Below are positions 29,456 through 36,828 of a stretch of 64,000 nt of DNA, one piece after another (the first letter of the stretch is position 1; each line of letters starts with the position of its first letter). Made by a program: the position numbers and the translations under genes. This DNA is from Bacillus sp. B-jedd (GTDB taxonomy: Bacteria > Bacillota > Bacilli > Bacillales > Cytobacillaceae). Location of the stretch: NCBI RefSeq assembly GCF_000821085.1, contig NZ_CCXR01000001.1, forward strand, positions 2,811,001 through 2,875,000, written 5' to 3'. The notes beneath the pieces were generated by a model. The model was not told where the DNA came from. It did no database searches and saw nothing but the letters and a program-made list of their open reading frames with translations.

Positions 29456-30499
29456 CTAAATTATCGGGTAAGAAATTTCCTCCACTTTTTCAATCCATTT
29501 CACCGCTTTCCTGACATCCTCCTCCTCTGCCTGATAAATTCGCGCGATGGCATCCATTTCAGGTGCTGAACCAAGATAAGCCAATGCAGTAAAATGGAAG
29601 GCCGCGGCCCAAGCAGCTGGGCTGCAGGGCTCCAAATCAAAAGGATAGACTGCCATATAATGCCTGTGCACAAGGCTCAGGACACTTTCGAGCAGGACAG
29701 GTTCGCTATGCGCAAGTTCCTCTTCAAGAAGGCGGACCGTTTTAACCTCTATCGGAATTAAATGAAGTTCTGGAAGTTCAGCGGGAACCACTAGCATATT
29801 CTCCCCGAATTTCTTGACAGTCAGTGGATTGTCTAACTGCTGCTCTTTTAAAACATTAAGGAGCATCGTCTTCAGGAATGGATGTCCTGTTGCCGCTTCA
29901 AGAAAGGCGGTAATTTCGGGCAGCAAAGGCCCAACAGGCTGGCTGGCAAGCTTCCCCGCTATTACAACCTGTTCCTTCAGATCTATTATGTTGAAAAAAT
30001 CAAGTTCTCCCGGAAAAATTTCTATTGATTGCTCTACTTCCGGTTGGGCATCAGCTTGTTCAAAGACATAGTTTTGCGCTGGTTCATTTTCAGCCATTCT
30101 TTTGCAAAATTGCAGGATTGTCTGGAAGTGCTCCCTTTTCGCTTCAGGCACCTCCTTTTCCTCAAACAGCGCCTCAAGTACGTCGGTAATTTCCTTATAC
30201 TCATGAAGCTGGATCAGGATGGTCAAGTACATTTCCGTCAGCTGGAAATAATCCCCCGCGCCTATCAAAATCATTTCACGGCACAGTTCCTTCGCCTTCC
30301 TATAGGCGCCAGCCTCAAAATAGGCGAGGACAAGCGCGGCCATGACATCACTGTTGGCTGGATCCAATTCATAGGCCTGCTCAAGGAGCTCTGCAGCTTC
30401 TCGGTAATTCTTCCCTTGAAGTGCCTCAATCCCCTTTTCAGCCAGCCTACGCTCTACGTTGGGAAAAAATATAATTTTTTCGTCGCCATTTTTCTTCAT
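29456..30499 (-). CDS. YsoA-like TPR protein
   Basis: 347 residues from ATG 30499 (MKKNGDEKIIFFPN), with GAAGGAAGAAC upstream. Residues about 20-130 form tetratricopeptide repeats (GIEALQGKNYREAAELLEQAYELDP, then AALVLAYFEAGAYRKAKELC), a scaffold for protein contacts. The C-terminal part is a helical domain without a recognised motif. B. subtilis YsoA has the same size and the same position upstream of tig. Partner unknown. Confidence 0.85.
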   Translation of the reverse strand: MKKNGDEKIIFFPNVERRLAEKGIEALQGKNYREAAELLEQAYELDPANSDVMAALVLAYFEAGAYRKAKELCREMILIGAGDYFQLTEMYLTILIQLHEYKEITDVLEALFEEKEVPEAKREHFQTILQFCKRMAENEPAQNYVFEQADAQPEVEQSIEIFPGELDFFNIIDLKEQVVIAGKLASQPVGPLLPEITAFLEAATGHPFLKTMLLNVLKEQQLDNPLTVKKFGENMLVVPAELPELHLIPIEVKTVRLLEEELAHSEPVLLESVLSLVHRHYMAVYPFDLEPCSPAAWAAAFHFTALAYLGSAPEMDAIARIYQAEEEDVRKAVKWIEKVEEISYPII

Positions 30500-30589
30500 T
30501 GTTGTTCTTCCTTCTTTCGTAGTTGAAAAAAGTGTAGCATGGCGCTGTGTAAAATACAATTTGGAGGGTGGTGAGGAAGCATTTCTCCA

Positions 30590-30624
30590 CAAAAAAACCG
30601 GCCACCTCTAAACGAGATGGCCGA
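30590..30624 (-). terminator. Terminator upstream of the TPR gene
   Basis: On the minus strand CGGCCATCTC pairs with GAGGTGGCCG (one mismatch), followed by seven T. No host gene feeds into it from the right: the next genes are prophage genes, so it may be the original end of the neighbouring host operon or of the prophage cargo transcript. Confidence 0.75.
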
Positions 30625-30725
30625 TTCTTCACTTTTCAGCGTCCCAGGAGGACGTATAATATATGTAGGGAAACAGTGATATATGGGGAGTTTATGTAGG
30701 TGATGTGTAAAATTTGTGTAAAATA
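30625..30725. other. Likely host-prophage junction region
   Basis: About 100 bases with no gene between the terminator at 30590-30624 and the first prophage-type gene. By position one attachment site should lie here or close by. The partner copy is outside the window, so no core repeat can be defined. Confidence 0.35.
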
Positions 30726-30971
30726 TTATGAGGCTCTTAAATCAACGTATCGATTACATCTTGTGCACTGATATAGACTAGGTTGCAACTCACGATGCTT
30801 TTTCAGCTTGCGGCAAGTCTGACACGAAAGCGTGACAAGTCTTCCGGAAAAACCATTTATCTCTATTTCATTTTCAAAGACTTCCTCTCCATCTTCTTCT
30901 ATATTATAGGTAAACAAATTATATGCAAAAATAGTAACAAGCACTCCGCTCATAAAACTTATCCAACTCAC
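30726..30971 (-). CDS. Small membrane-anchored zinc-ribbon protein
   Basis: 81 residues. An N-terminal membrane segment (MSWISFMSGVLVTIFAYNLF, residues 1-20) is followed by an acidic linker and two CxxC pairs (CQTCRK and CTRCNR), likely a zinc ribbon facing the cytoplasm. The start overlaps the end of the upstream RHH-like gene by four bases, so the two form a unit. Function unknown; outermost gene of the prophage. Confidence 0.65.
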   Translation of the reverse strand: MSWISFMSGVLVTIFAYNLFTYNIEEDGEEVFENEIEINGFSGRLVTLSCQTCRKLKKHRELQPSLYQCTRCNRYVDLRAS

Positions 30972-31249
30972 CTAAAATCCTCCCTTCGATTATCGTTTAG
31001 TAAATAAACCAATTCATTGCCTTTTTTAACAGGCATGATTTTATAGGCAGAGTGGAGGCAGTACTCCTTCTGCAGGTCCGCGATTACGTCTGCTGAGTCT
31101 AGGCATCTTTCAACCAGCACCCCTGCCAAGGTGGTCGGTCGCATATTGCAAGCTGTGGCCAGTTGGGTCAATTTTCGGTTAAATGAATTGGATAAAGATA
31201 CGTTTACTCGGTTCACTTTCTTGCCGCCTAACCCCTTCCCTTCGATCAT
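30968..31249 (-). CDS. Ribbon-helix-helix-like small regulator
   Basis: 93 residues from ATG 31249, chosen for GGAGG seven bases upstream. The segment VNRVNVSLSNSFNRKLTQLA followed by MRPTTLAGVLVERCL resembles a ribbon-helix-helix DNA-binding fold (beta strand, helix, turn, helix). A promoter-like TTGACA overlaps a palindrome at 31283-31295 just upstream, consistent with autoregulation. Exact family not recognised. Confidence 0.6.
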   Translation of the reverse strand: MIEGKGLGGKKVNRVNVSLSNSFNRKLTQLATACNMRPTTLAGVLVERCLDSADVIADLQKEYCLHSAYKIMPVKKGNELVYLLNDNRREDFR

Positions 31250-31282
31250 GAGCAGGCCTCCCTTTTTAAATTGTCTTACCAA

Positions 31283-31315
31283 TTGACAGTGTCAACCACG
31301 TTACACTGTTACAGT
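31283..31315. promoter_or_regulatory. Palindromic operator region upstream of the RHH-like gene
   Basis: Two perfect odd palindromes, TTGACAGTGTCAA (31283-31295) and ACTGTTACAGT (31305-31315), and an inverted pair ACAGTGT/ACACTGT ten bases apart. On the minus strand the first one contains TTGACA, a consensus -35 for the gene at 31249. Confidence 0.5.
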
Positions 31316-31339
31316 AGATGGCGGTTGAGGAGGGCGGTA

Positions 31340-31543
31340 TTACCTCCCAACCACAATCTTTATTCCTCCCTCTTCAGTCCTATGGACGACTTTTAGAGAC
31401 GATTCCCGACCCTGCATATCTGCATGGATGAGTTCCTTTACATATCCGCTGAAATTCTTTCCATCCAAGTACTCGAGCATTTTGATATCCTGTTCATTTG
31501 TCTTATTAAAGGAGACTGGCTTCGTGTATTTATTTTTACTCAC
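31340..31543 (-). CDS. ParR/RHH-like small DNA-binding protein
   Basis: 67 residues from GTG 31543, with GGGAGGAGGAGTGAT before it. The pattern KPVSFNKTNEQDIKMLEYL followed by FSGYVKELIHADMQ matches the ribbon-helix-helix domain of small plasmid-partition adaptor proteins (ParR type), which bind DNA repeats. No ParM filament gene is next to it. The perfect 18-bp palindrome at 31576-31593, just upstream, is a good candidate operator. Confidence 0.65.
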   Translation of the reverse strand: MSKNKYTKPVSFNKTNEQDIKMLEYLDGKNFSGYVKELIHADMQGRESSLKVVHRTEEGGIKIVVGR

Positions 31544-31575
31544 ATCACTCCTCCTCCCAGCCTGTCTTACTATAT

Positions 31576-31593
31576 GGTATTACCGGTAATACC
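31576..31593. promoter_or_regulatory. 18-bp perfect palindrome, likely operator
   Basis: GGTATTACC directly joined to its reverse complement GGTAATACC, 33 bases upstream of the RHH gene at 31543. A third half-site GGTATTACC is at 31336-31344, at the other end of that gene. Confidence 0.6.
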
Positions 31594-31677
31594 ACTTCAT
31601 TACTAAAATTTTCATTTACAAAATTTAGGGAACTTGTTAGTCTGAAAATAGGAATAAATAGAGGGGGGCTTATTAGG

Positions 31678-32532
31678 ATGGCTTTTATTGGGGTTTTATT
31701 ATTTATAGCAAGTATTAGTTTTATCATTCTCGGTTCACTTGCTTCAGTCAGAAAAACTGGCCAAGCAAAAAGGATGTTCACTTTTGCGTTTGCTGCATTG
31801 TTTTTCTTCGTTTTGATTAGTATATTATCGAATTTAGACGGCGCTGAAACGGCGAGCAAAGGGAAGACGACTGAACCCAAAAATGAGGTTGCTGGTGCCA
31901 TTGAATCCAAAGGCACTCCAAGTGAAGCTGATACCGAAACAGATGTTGAAACGGAAGCTGATTCGGAAACTGCAGTTGAAGATCCTCCTGATGAGTTATC
32001 TCTACAGGAGCAAATGACTGAAAAATTAGCTGGGTTAATAGGGACGAACCAAGTCTTTGATACAGGATCTTATATTAAAGGGGATATACCAACTGGCGAA
32101 TATGCCTTTGTTACTTTTGATGGTAGTGGTGAATACTATGTCGAAAAGGACGCAGCAGGCAATATAATCGATAATGAGAACTTCGAAAGCTTTGGGTATG
32201 TCTACGTGCATGGCGCCGGAAATTTAGAAACAAAAGGGGTCTTGATCAGTCCCTCCGCGTTTGAAGCTTTGGAGGTAACAAACACTAAACAGATTTATGA
32301 AGCTTTAAATGATGTTCAAAACTATAAAGATTCTGCTTGGTATAAAGTTGGGACGGATATACAGCCTGGCACCTACGTTATTGAAAGTTACGGGTCAGGA
32401 TATGTGGCCGTTATGTCCGGCCCTGTTGGCAAAGGCGACATTATCGATAATGAAAACTTTAATGGTAAATACCAGGTGACTGTAAAACCCGGACAATATT
32501 TAAAAATATCCAGAGGCTTTATTTCTCAATAA
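31678..32532 (+). CDS. Membrane protein with two beta-type repeat domains
   Basis: 284 residues. Two membrane helices (about 4-22 and 33-52), then a Thr/Glu-rich acidic linker (60-110), then two related domains (about 125-190 and 222-284). Each has the pattern Y-K-G-DI-P-GEY or GTY, then IIDNENF, then YVYVHGAG or YQVTVKPGQYLKI. I know this DIPAGEY/NDNF pattern from hypothetical exported proteins of Firmicutes, where no function is established. GAGGGGGG is before the ATG. It is on the opposite strand to the phage late genes, so it is probably expressed in the lysogen as cargo. Confidence 0.75.
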   Translation: MAFIGVLLFIASISFIILGSLASVRKTGQAKRMFTFAFAALFFFVLISILSNLDGAETASKGKTTEPKNEVAGAIESKGTPSEADTETDVETEADSETAVEDPPDELSLQEQMTEKLAGLIGTNQVFDTGSYIKGDIPTGEYAFVTFDGSGEYYVEKDAAGNIIDNENFESFGYVYVHGAGNLETKGVLISPSAFEALEVTNTKQIYEALNDVQNYKDSAWYKVGTDIQPGTYVIESYGSGYVAVMSGPVGKGDIIDNENFNGKYQVTVKPGQYLKISRGFISQ

Positions 32533-32549
32533 GTAAATGGGGTTTCGAG

Positions 32550-32786
32550 ATGAACGTGACGATTAAGATAGATTATTACGCAAGTATGAACGTTTCGATG
32601 GCAGGTAATTTTCCGCTACAAGGAAAGTCGCCTGTTACGATTGCTTGGCAATGGTGGCGAGAAATTAAAAAGAACTCACACAATGCCAAAATAATAAAAG
32701 TGACAGTAAACGATACCGAGGACATCACGGATCTGATTAAGTCCTTTGAAGCTGCTCCTTTGCCTGCCGAAAATTTGCCCTTTTGA
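32550..32786 (+). CDS. Small prophage protein, not recognised
   Basis: 78 residues (MNVTIKIDYYASMNVSM...). No membrane segment, no Cys pair. A basic-aromatic stretch AWQWWREIKKN lies in the middle. It is 17 bases after the membrane protein gene and 12 bases before the DUF771 gene, in the same plus-strand cargo operon. A GGGGTTTCGAG sequence precedes the ATG. Confidence 0.6.
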   Translation: MNVTIKIDYYASMNVSMAGNFPLQGKSPVTIAWQWWREIKKNSHNAKIIKVTVNDTEDITDLIKSFEAAPLPAENLPF

Positions 32787-32798
32787 TTGGAGTTAATT

Positions 32799-33071
32799 AT
32801 GTTAGAAATAAAAATTGATGAACACGAAGTTAAACAAATTCTTGAGGATAAAATACATGAAGCTGTTAAAAGAGCTGAAAAAGAAACGGTTTTTTGGGAT
32901 TTTAAAGAATTAATAAGACAAACTAGAATGAGCAGAAATACAATTATTGAACAGTTTTTTTATGAAACCGAGTTTCCTAAATTCAAAATAGGAACAAAGT
33001 GGTATTTCCCGGCTAAGGAAACTAGAGAATTCTTATTAAAGTGGTTAAAAGAAGCCCCTATCAAAAAGTGA
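32799..33071 (+). CDS. DUF771-like excisionase-type protein
   Basis: 90 residues from ATG 32799, with TTGGAG upstream. The N-terminal helix, the central VFWDFKELIRQTRMSRNTI, and the C-terminal FPKFKIGTKWYFPAKETREFL match the phage DUF771 group, which has a winged-helix fold like MerR/excisionase proteins (a helix-turn-helix, then a KWYFP wing). It probably binds DNA; possible roles are excision or regulation. It ends the plus-strand cargo operon. Confidence 0.75.
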   Translation: MLEIKIDEHEVKQILEDKIHEAVKRAEKETVFWDFKELIRQTRMSRNTIIEQFFYETEFPKFKIGTKWYFPAKETREFLLKWLKEAPIKK

Positions 33072-33118
33072 GAAGGGCTTTACTCATTTTATCTTTTACA
33101 ATCACCGCGTTAAACTTT

Positions 33119-33148
33119 TTAGTCTGCCTTCTTGGCAGGCTTTTTTCT
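33119..33148 (+). terminator. Terminator of the first cargo operon
   Basis: GTCTGCC pairs with GGCAGGC over TTCTT, followed by six T. Confidence 0.8.
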
Positions 33149-33224
33149 TTGTCGTTAAATGTCGACAAAAAGCAAGGAAAATATTGTTAGTTGAATGCTA
33201 TGATTGGATAAAAAGGGTGAGAAA

Positions 33225-33470
33225 ATGAGGAAGGTATGGTTGTTGTTGGCTCTTCTTTTTATAACCGCGTGCTCAAACGAAGCTGAAGGCATTACAAAGG
33301 ACGATGCTGATTGCGAAAACCCTCGTATCAAGGGAAATTTGACTACATACAATGGAGAAAAAATTTATCATGTGCCTGGGGGCCAGTTTTACGGAGTTAC
33401 AGATGCGGAGGAAATGTTCTGTACCGAAGAGGATGCGGAAGCTGCAGGCTACAGAAAGAGCCAAAGATGA
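33225..33470 (+). CDS. Small lipoprotein with sunset-like Cys domain
   Basis: 81 residues from ATG 33225 with AAGGGTGA upstream. Signal peptide MRKVWLLLALLFITAC with a lipobox (ITAC), so it is anchored on the outer face of the membrane at Cys16. The mature part, DCENPRIKGN, GEKIYHVPGGQFY, EEMFCTEEDAEAAGYRKS, matches the short two-Cys domain often found at the C-terminus of secreted Bacillus nucleases. It shares a four-base ATGA overlap with the next lipoprotein, so the two are translated together. Confidence 0.75.
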   Translation: MRKVWLLLALLFITACSNEAEGITKDDADCENPRIKGNLTTYNGEKIYHVPGGQFYGVTDAEEMFCTEEDAEAAGYRKSQR

Positions 33471-33709
33471 AAAACATTTTCCTTTTAATTTTAATACTAC
33501 TATTAGCATCCTGTTCTACATACGATGAATCTTACTATGAATCTGAATACCGATTAGATGATATCGAATCTATTATCGTGGAACTTGAATCCAGGATTAC
33601 GGATCTTGAAAATGACCTATCAGCAATGGAAGAAGAAAATGAAGAATTAGCAAGTGAGTTGGAAGAAGTAAGTGGTACGCTTGATGAATTATTGGACGAA
33701 AAATATTAA
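33467..33709 (+). CDS. Small coiled-coil lipoprotein
   Basis: 80 residues. Signal peptide MKNIFLLILILLLASC with lipobox LASC, then an acidic region and a coiled coil (about 33-78, IESIIVELESRITDLENDL and repeats of EE/EL). Start ATG 33467 overlaps the stop of the previous lipoprotein. It may form a surface complex with it. Surface lipoproteins of prophages are sometimes used for superinfection exclusion; here that is only inference. Confidence 0.7.
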   Translation: MKNIFLLILILLLASCSTYDESYYESEYRLDDIESIIVELESRITDLENDLSAMEEENEELASELEEVSGTLDELLDEKY

Positions 33710-33714
33710 GTAGT

Positions 33715-33751
33715 AAAAAAGCCCCTCCCGAATGCCGGGAAGGGCTTTTTC
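33715..33751. terminator. Bidirectional terminator between lipoproteins and endolysin
   Basis: AAAAAGCCC-C-TCCCG pairs with CGGGA-A-GGGCTTTTT over AATGC, with A and T tracts on both sides. It serves the plus-strand lipoproteins and the minus-strand endolysin. Confidence 0.92.
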
Positions 33752-33758
33752 ATTTCAG

Positions 33759-34538
33759 TTATTTCACTCTAATTTTTTGACCAGTCACAATGACGTATTT
33801 ATCATTGAGATTGTTCCATGCCTTAATCTGAGCGATCGTGCTGCCGTAACGCTTGGCAAGAGCGGACACTGTGTCACCTTTTACGACTGGGTGATACTTT
33901 GCCCCGGCGCTTTCAGATGGCACTTTAAGCACCTGTCCTGCCTTGATTAGGTCTTTATTCTTGATCCCGTTAAGTTTAGCCAGTTCATCCACAGTGGTAT
34001 TGTACCTCTTGGCAATTGCCGTGAGTGTGTCTCCAGATTTAACTTTGTACGTTCCGGCTGCATCAATAGCTGCAGCCTGCTTTGTTTCAGGCTTAGGCTC
34101 TAGATAGTATCCTTTAAGATATTCTGTCGGGTCCAGGCAGTTTGTTACGCGGTTGGCAGTCCATCCATAGCTTGGTGAAGTGCTTTTCCGGACTTCGTAA
34201 TGCAAATGGGATCCAGTGGAGCGGCCAGTTGTCCCTTGCTTCCCGACCTCCTGCCCTTTTTTAACGCTTTGCCCCGTCATGACCGATACGCTATCCAGAT
34301 GGGCATAGAGTTGACCTCTGCCGTTCTTGTCCCTGATTAGGACAACATTGCCATATCCACCAAGTCCAGTGCCGGTCTTGCCCTCGCCCGCGTAAACGAC
34401 CGTACCCTCCGTAAATGCGTGAATAGGAGCCTTATGGCTCTTAACAAGGTCAATGCCAGTGTGAAACTCTTTTCCTCCACCAAATGGATTGTTCCTATAT
34501 CCAAAACCTGACGTAATGCGATAGCCTGTAAAAGGCAT
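33759..34538 (-). CDS. Endolysin: M23 peptidase with two LysM domains
   Basis: 259 residues from ATG 34538; an ATG nine bases upstream directly touches the AAAGGAG site, so the second is favoured. Residues 1-145 are a LytM/M23 zinc metallopeptidase with HTGID (His and Asp ligands) and HLHYE, which cuts peptidoglycan cross-bridges or stems. Two LysM domains follow ([17 protein letters not shown] and [17 protein letters not shown]), which bind the wall. It follows the holin gene, the standard lysis arrangement. Confidence 0.93.
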   Translation of the reverse strand: MPFTGYRITSGFGYRNNPFGGGKEFHTGIDLVKSHKAPIHAFTEGTVVYAGEGKTGTGLGGYGNVVLIRDKNGRGQLYAHLDSVSVMTGQSVKKGQEVGKQGTTGRSTGSHLHYEVRKSTSPSYGWTANRVTNCLDPTEYLKGYYLEPKPETKQAAAIDAAGTYKVKSGDTLTAIAKRYNTTVDELAKLNGIKNKDLIKAGQVLKVPSESAGAKYHPVVKGDTVSALAKRYGSTIAQIKAWNNLNDKYVIVTGQKIRVK

Positions 34539-34559
34539 ATTGTTCATCTCCTTTTCAAA

Positions 34560-34588
34560 ATAAAAAAGCCGAGCACTATGCTCCGCTT
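34560..34588 (-). terminator. Terminator after the holin gene
   Basis: On the minus strand AAGCGGAGCA pairs with TGCTCGGCTT (one mismatch) over TAG, then a T run. It overlaps the holin stop and may lower expression of the endolysin downstream. Confidence 0.65.
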
Positions 34589-34877
34589 ACAAATACTTGC
34601 TATCATCCTTTGGCTCGTCGTACCCTTGGGCCCGTTTGCTATCCTTAAAACCCCATGTGGTTGGGTCGATAACTCCGCCAATTCCAAGGAAAGTAATTGC
34701 AACAAAGTTTACAATGCCCATTAGACCAATCACAGCATCATCCGAAATGCTAAAGCCAGTTGGATAGATAAACTGATTAAAAAATGCCAGCACCATTTGG
34801 GCCAGCAAAATTACTCCTGGGATAAAAACTGTGATAACCCATGTCGGATTCTTAAACCTTACTTTCCAGTTAATCAT
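34587..34877 (-). CDS. Phage holin, phiLC3 type
   Basis: 96 residues with two membrane helices (about 14-34 and 48-68), the start MINWKVRFKNPTWV and the C-terminal DPTTWGFKDSKRAQGYDEPK typical of the phiLC3/phage_holin_1 family. It makes pores that let the endolysin reach the wall at the end of the lytic cycle. AAGGAGGTAAAATGAA precedes the ATG. Confidence 0.93.
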   Translation of the reverse strand: MINWKVRFKNPTWVITVFIPGVILLAQMVLAFFNQFIYPTGFSISDDAVIGLMGIVNFVAITFLGIGGVIDPTTWGFKDSKRAQGYDEPKDDSKYL

Positions 34878-34891
34878 TTCATTTTACCTCC

Positions 34892-35254
34892 TTATAATTT
34901 AAAGCCTGCATAAATCCCAAGTACCGCGATGACGATGCCTGATAATACCTGAAGAACAGATACAGTCAATTGCTTTCTTGATTCCCTTCGCTTGTCGGAG
35001 TTTATGAAGTCATCTATTTTTTTGTTCTGTTCATTCACTACTCCGATGAAGCTGTTCATCATCTCCTTTACTTCGCTAACCGTGTCCTTTACATAGGCCA
35101 TAGTAATATTGAGCGTGTCTGTTGTCCGACCGGCCCGTTCAATTTCTTTCTCGAGCTCCTTGATTTCTTCACGGTTAATTTTTTTGTAATCCTGTAATTC
35201 TTTCCTCAACTGCTTGATCTGTTCTGCCAATACCGCGTTTGGCGGCTCTGTCAT
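34892..35254 (-). CDS. XhlA-like haemolysin/lysis accessory protein
   Basis: 120 residues. A long coiled coil (residues 8-95) and a C-terminal membrane helix (about 98-118, VSVLQVLSGIVIAVLGIYAGF) as in PBSX XhlA, which associates with the holin. AGAGGTGATTCGAT precedes the ATG. The first 80 bases overlap the end of the upstream four-helix gene in another frame. Confidence 0.85.
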   Translation of the reverse strand: MTEPPNAVLAEQIKQLRKELQDYKKINREEIKELEKEIERAGRTTDTLNITMAYVKDTVSEVKEMMNSFIGVVNEQNKKIDDFINSDKRRESRKQLTVSVLQVLSGIVIAVLGIYAGFKL

Positions 35255-35609
35255 ATCGAATCACCTCTTTTGCCGTCAGCAAACATAACACTGCAATGCC
35301 AGAGTAAGCGATGAAGCCTGTGTTCAGCCGGATTGTGTCCTGGGCAAGTAAAAAGCCAGCTGCCATGATCACCCACAGCACGGTTGACATCATCAGCCCG
35401 AGCCAGCGCAACCGATAATGATGAAGTGCCATGCCAATGATTTTGACAATGGCGCAAATTAGGGCCACAAGCCCGACCGCCCACTCGTATTTTGCTATTT
35501 CTCTTATCGTGTTAAAGTTTGCCGACATTTCAAAAAGGCCGGGTCTCGTGATTAACACGTAAGCCCAGCCTAAACTAATGTATGTGACCACTGCTTCTAC
35601 AGGTTTCAA
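35175..35609 (-). CDS. Four-helix prophage membrane protein
   Basis: 144 residues from TTG 35609, with GGGAGGAATCAGCA upstream. Four membrane helices (about 5-22, 42-60, 68-88, 95-113). Its last 26 codons overlap the start of the XhlA-like gene. Placement between the tail genes and the lysis genes suggests a role in lysis or in the membrane at that stage; family not recognised. Confidence 0.7.
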   Translation of the reverse strand: MKPVEAVVTYISLGWAYVLITRPGLFEMSANFNTIREIAKYEWAVGLVALICAIVKIIGMALHHYRLRWLGLMMSTVLWVIMAAGFLLAQDTIRLNTGFIAYSGIAVLCLLTAKEVIRYDRAAKRGIGRTDQAVEERITGLQKN

Positions 35610-35653
35610 TGCTGATTCCTCCCTACATTGACCCCCATTTTCCCCTTCTTTAT

Positions 35654-36793
35654 CTACTTCCTGACCTCGCCGCCTACTTGGGCAAGTTCCTGTTTTATTT
35701 TTTTTATGAGCGTAGGCCTGCTTTGTCCAAAGACAGCCTCTAATTTAAAGCCACTCCGCTCATAAATTTCTTGAATTTCTGTAATTCGGGCATCTAAGGT
35801 AACTCCCCAACTTTTATTCTGGACGGTTACGATGTCACCAAGGTCATAATCAACCTCATACTTGAACGGAGAATGTGTTAGGATTTGTCCTTCAAGATAT
35901 TCTTCTTGTAAGAACTCCTGCATTTTCTGATAGCCTCGATCAGTCAGGGCCTGGACAATTTGCGATTCAGGTATCGGGTTTTCGTTTTCGTCTACCTCTT
36001 CAACGTCCCTGGCATCAATAAATACTTCATGCCTGGCTAAACCCTTTGCATTCCCTAATATTATTACTCGCCTGTCCACTCCCTCCCCCTGGCCGGCAAC
36101 ATAGGCAATGTTTTTATAATCTAAATCGCTATCAGAGTATTGGAGTTCTTTAATCGCATCAAACTGCGGGCTGAAAATGACAGGGGGTAGGAAGTCTTGT
36201 CCAGCGGTCAAATTCCTGCCTGCTGAACAGTCTAAAATCCATTTTTTCGCGTGAAAGTCTAAATTAATGTCCCACCCTAATCCACTTACCATTGATATAT
36301 CAGCAAGTTCTTCAGCAAGATTCTTAAAGCGGGATTGCCAGGAAACCGAAGGTCCCCGGTTTAAATTTTGGGCTATCATCAAATCAGAGTAGTTTCTGGA
36401 TGTATCAATAGCATTGGTTAGATTATTTTTGACATAGTGCTTCATAACGGTTTCAGCATTACTCTGGCGGTTATCGTAGGCTGTGTGAAGAGGCGGAAGG
36501 GTAATCCGTTGGCCTGTAATAGATTTTAGCGCCAGTCCTTTTATGACCCAGTTCTCTGTAATTCTCCCCTTTTCATCAAGTCCAATTTCCCTGTGCCTGA
36601 TGATAAAGGCCTTTTTGGGCCCAATTCGTATAATATTCCCTCGCGTCAAATGCTCTGTATGTTTTTTATATCGATTTATCTTGAGTTCCAACTGGCCGAT
36701 TCCGTGCCATGAACGGGTAAACATCAAGGATTCATAATCGTCGATTTCGGCAAGAAGTTCAAAATTAGGATTTATTATTCGAATTGATTTCAA
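35654..36793 (-). CDS. Gp37-like tail protein (siphovirus ReqiPepy6 type)
   Basis: 379 residues. The N-terminus (IRIINPNFELLAEIDDYESLMFTR) and the motif spacing match the Siphovirus ReqiPepy6 Gp37-like group, related to the tail hub (Tal/gp27-like) proteins at the tail tip. TTG 36793 is preceded by GGAGGG and an 11-base T run that runs into the start. It lies downstream of the acyltransferase gene rather than next to the distal tail gene, so the tail module has been split. Confidence 0.82.
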   Translation of the reverse strand: MKSIRIINPNFELLAEIDDYESLMFTRSWHGIGQLELKINRYKKHTEHLTRGNIIRIGPKKAFIIRHREIGLDEKGRITENWVIKGLALKSITGQRITLPPLHTAYDNRQSNAETVMKHYVKNNLTNAIDTSRNYSDLMIAQNLNRGPSVSWQSRFKNLAEELADISMVSGLGWDINLDFHAKKWILDCSAGRNLTAGQDFLPPVIFSPQFDAIKELQYSDSDLDYKNIAYVAGQGEGVDRRVIILGNAKGLARHEVFIDARDVEEVDENENPIPESQIVQALTDRGYQKMQEFLQEEYLEGQILTHSPFKYEVDYDLGDIVTVQNKSWGVTLDARITEIQEIYERSGFKLEAVFGQSRPTLIKKIKQELAQVGGEVRK

Positions 36794-36828
36794 AAAAAAA
36801 AACCCTCCTTTCCGAGTGTTTTTAATAA

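Noticed and set aside
31340..31543. A complete ParMR partition system
   Set aside because: Only a ParR-like protein and operator-type palindromes are present; there is no actin-like ATPase gene near it.
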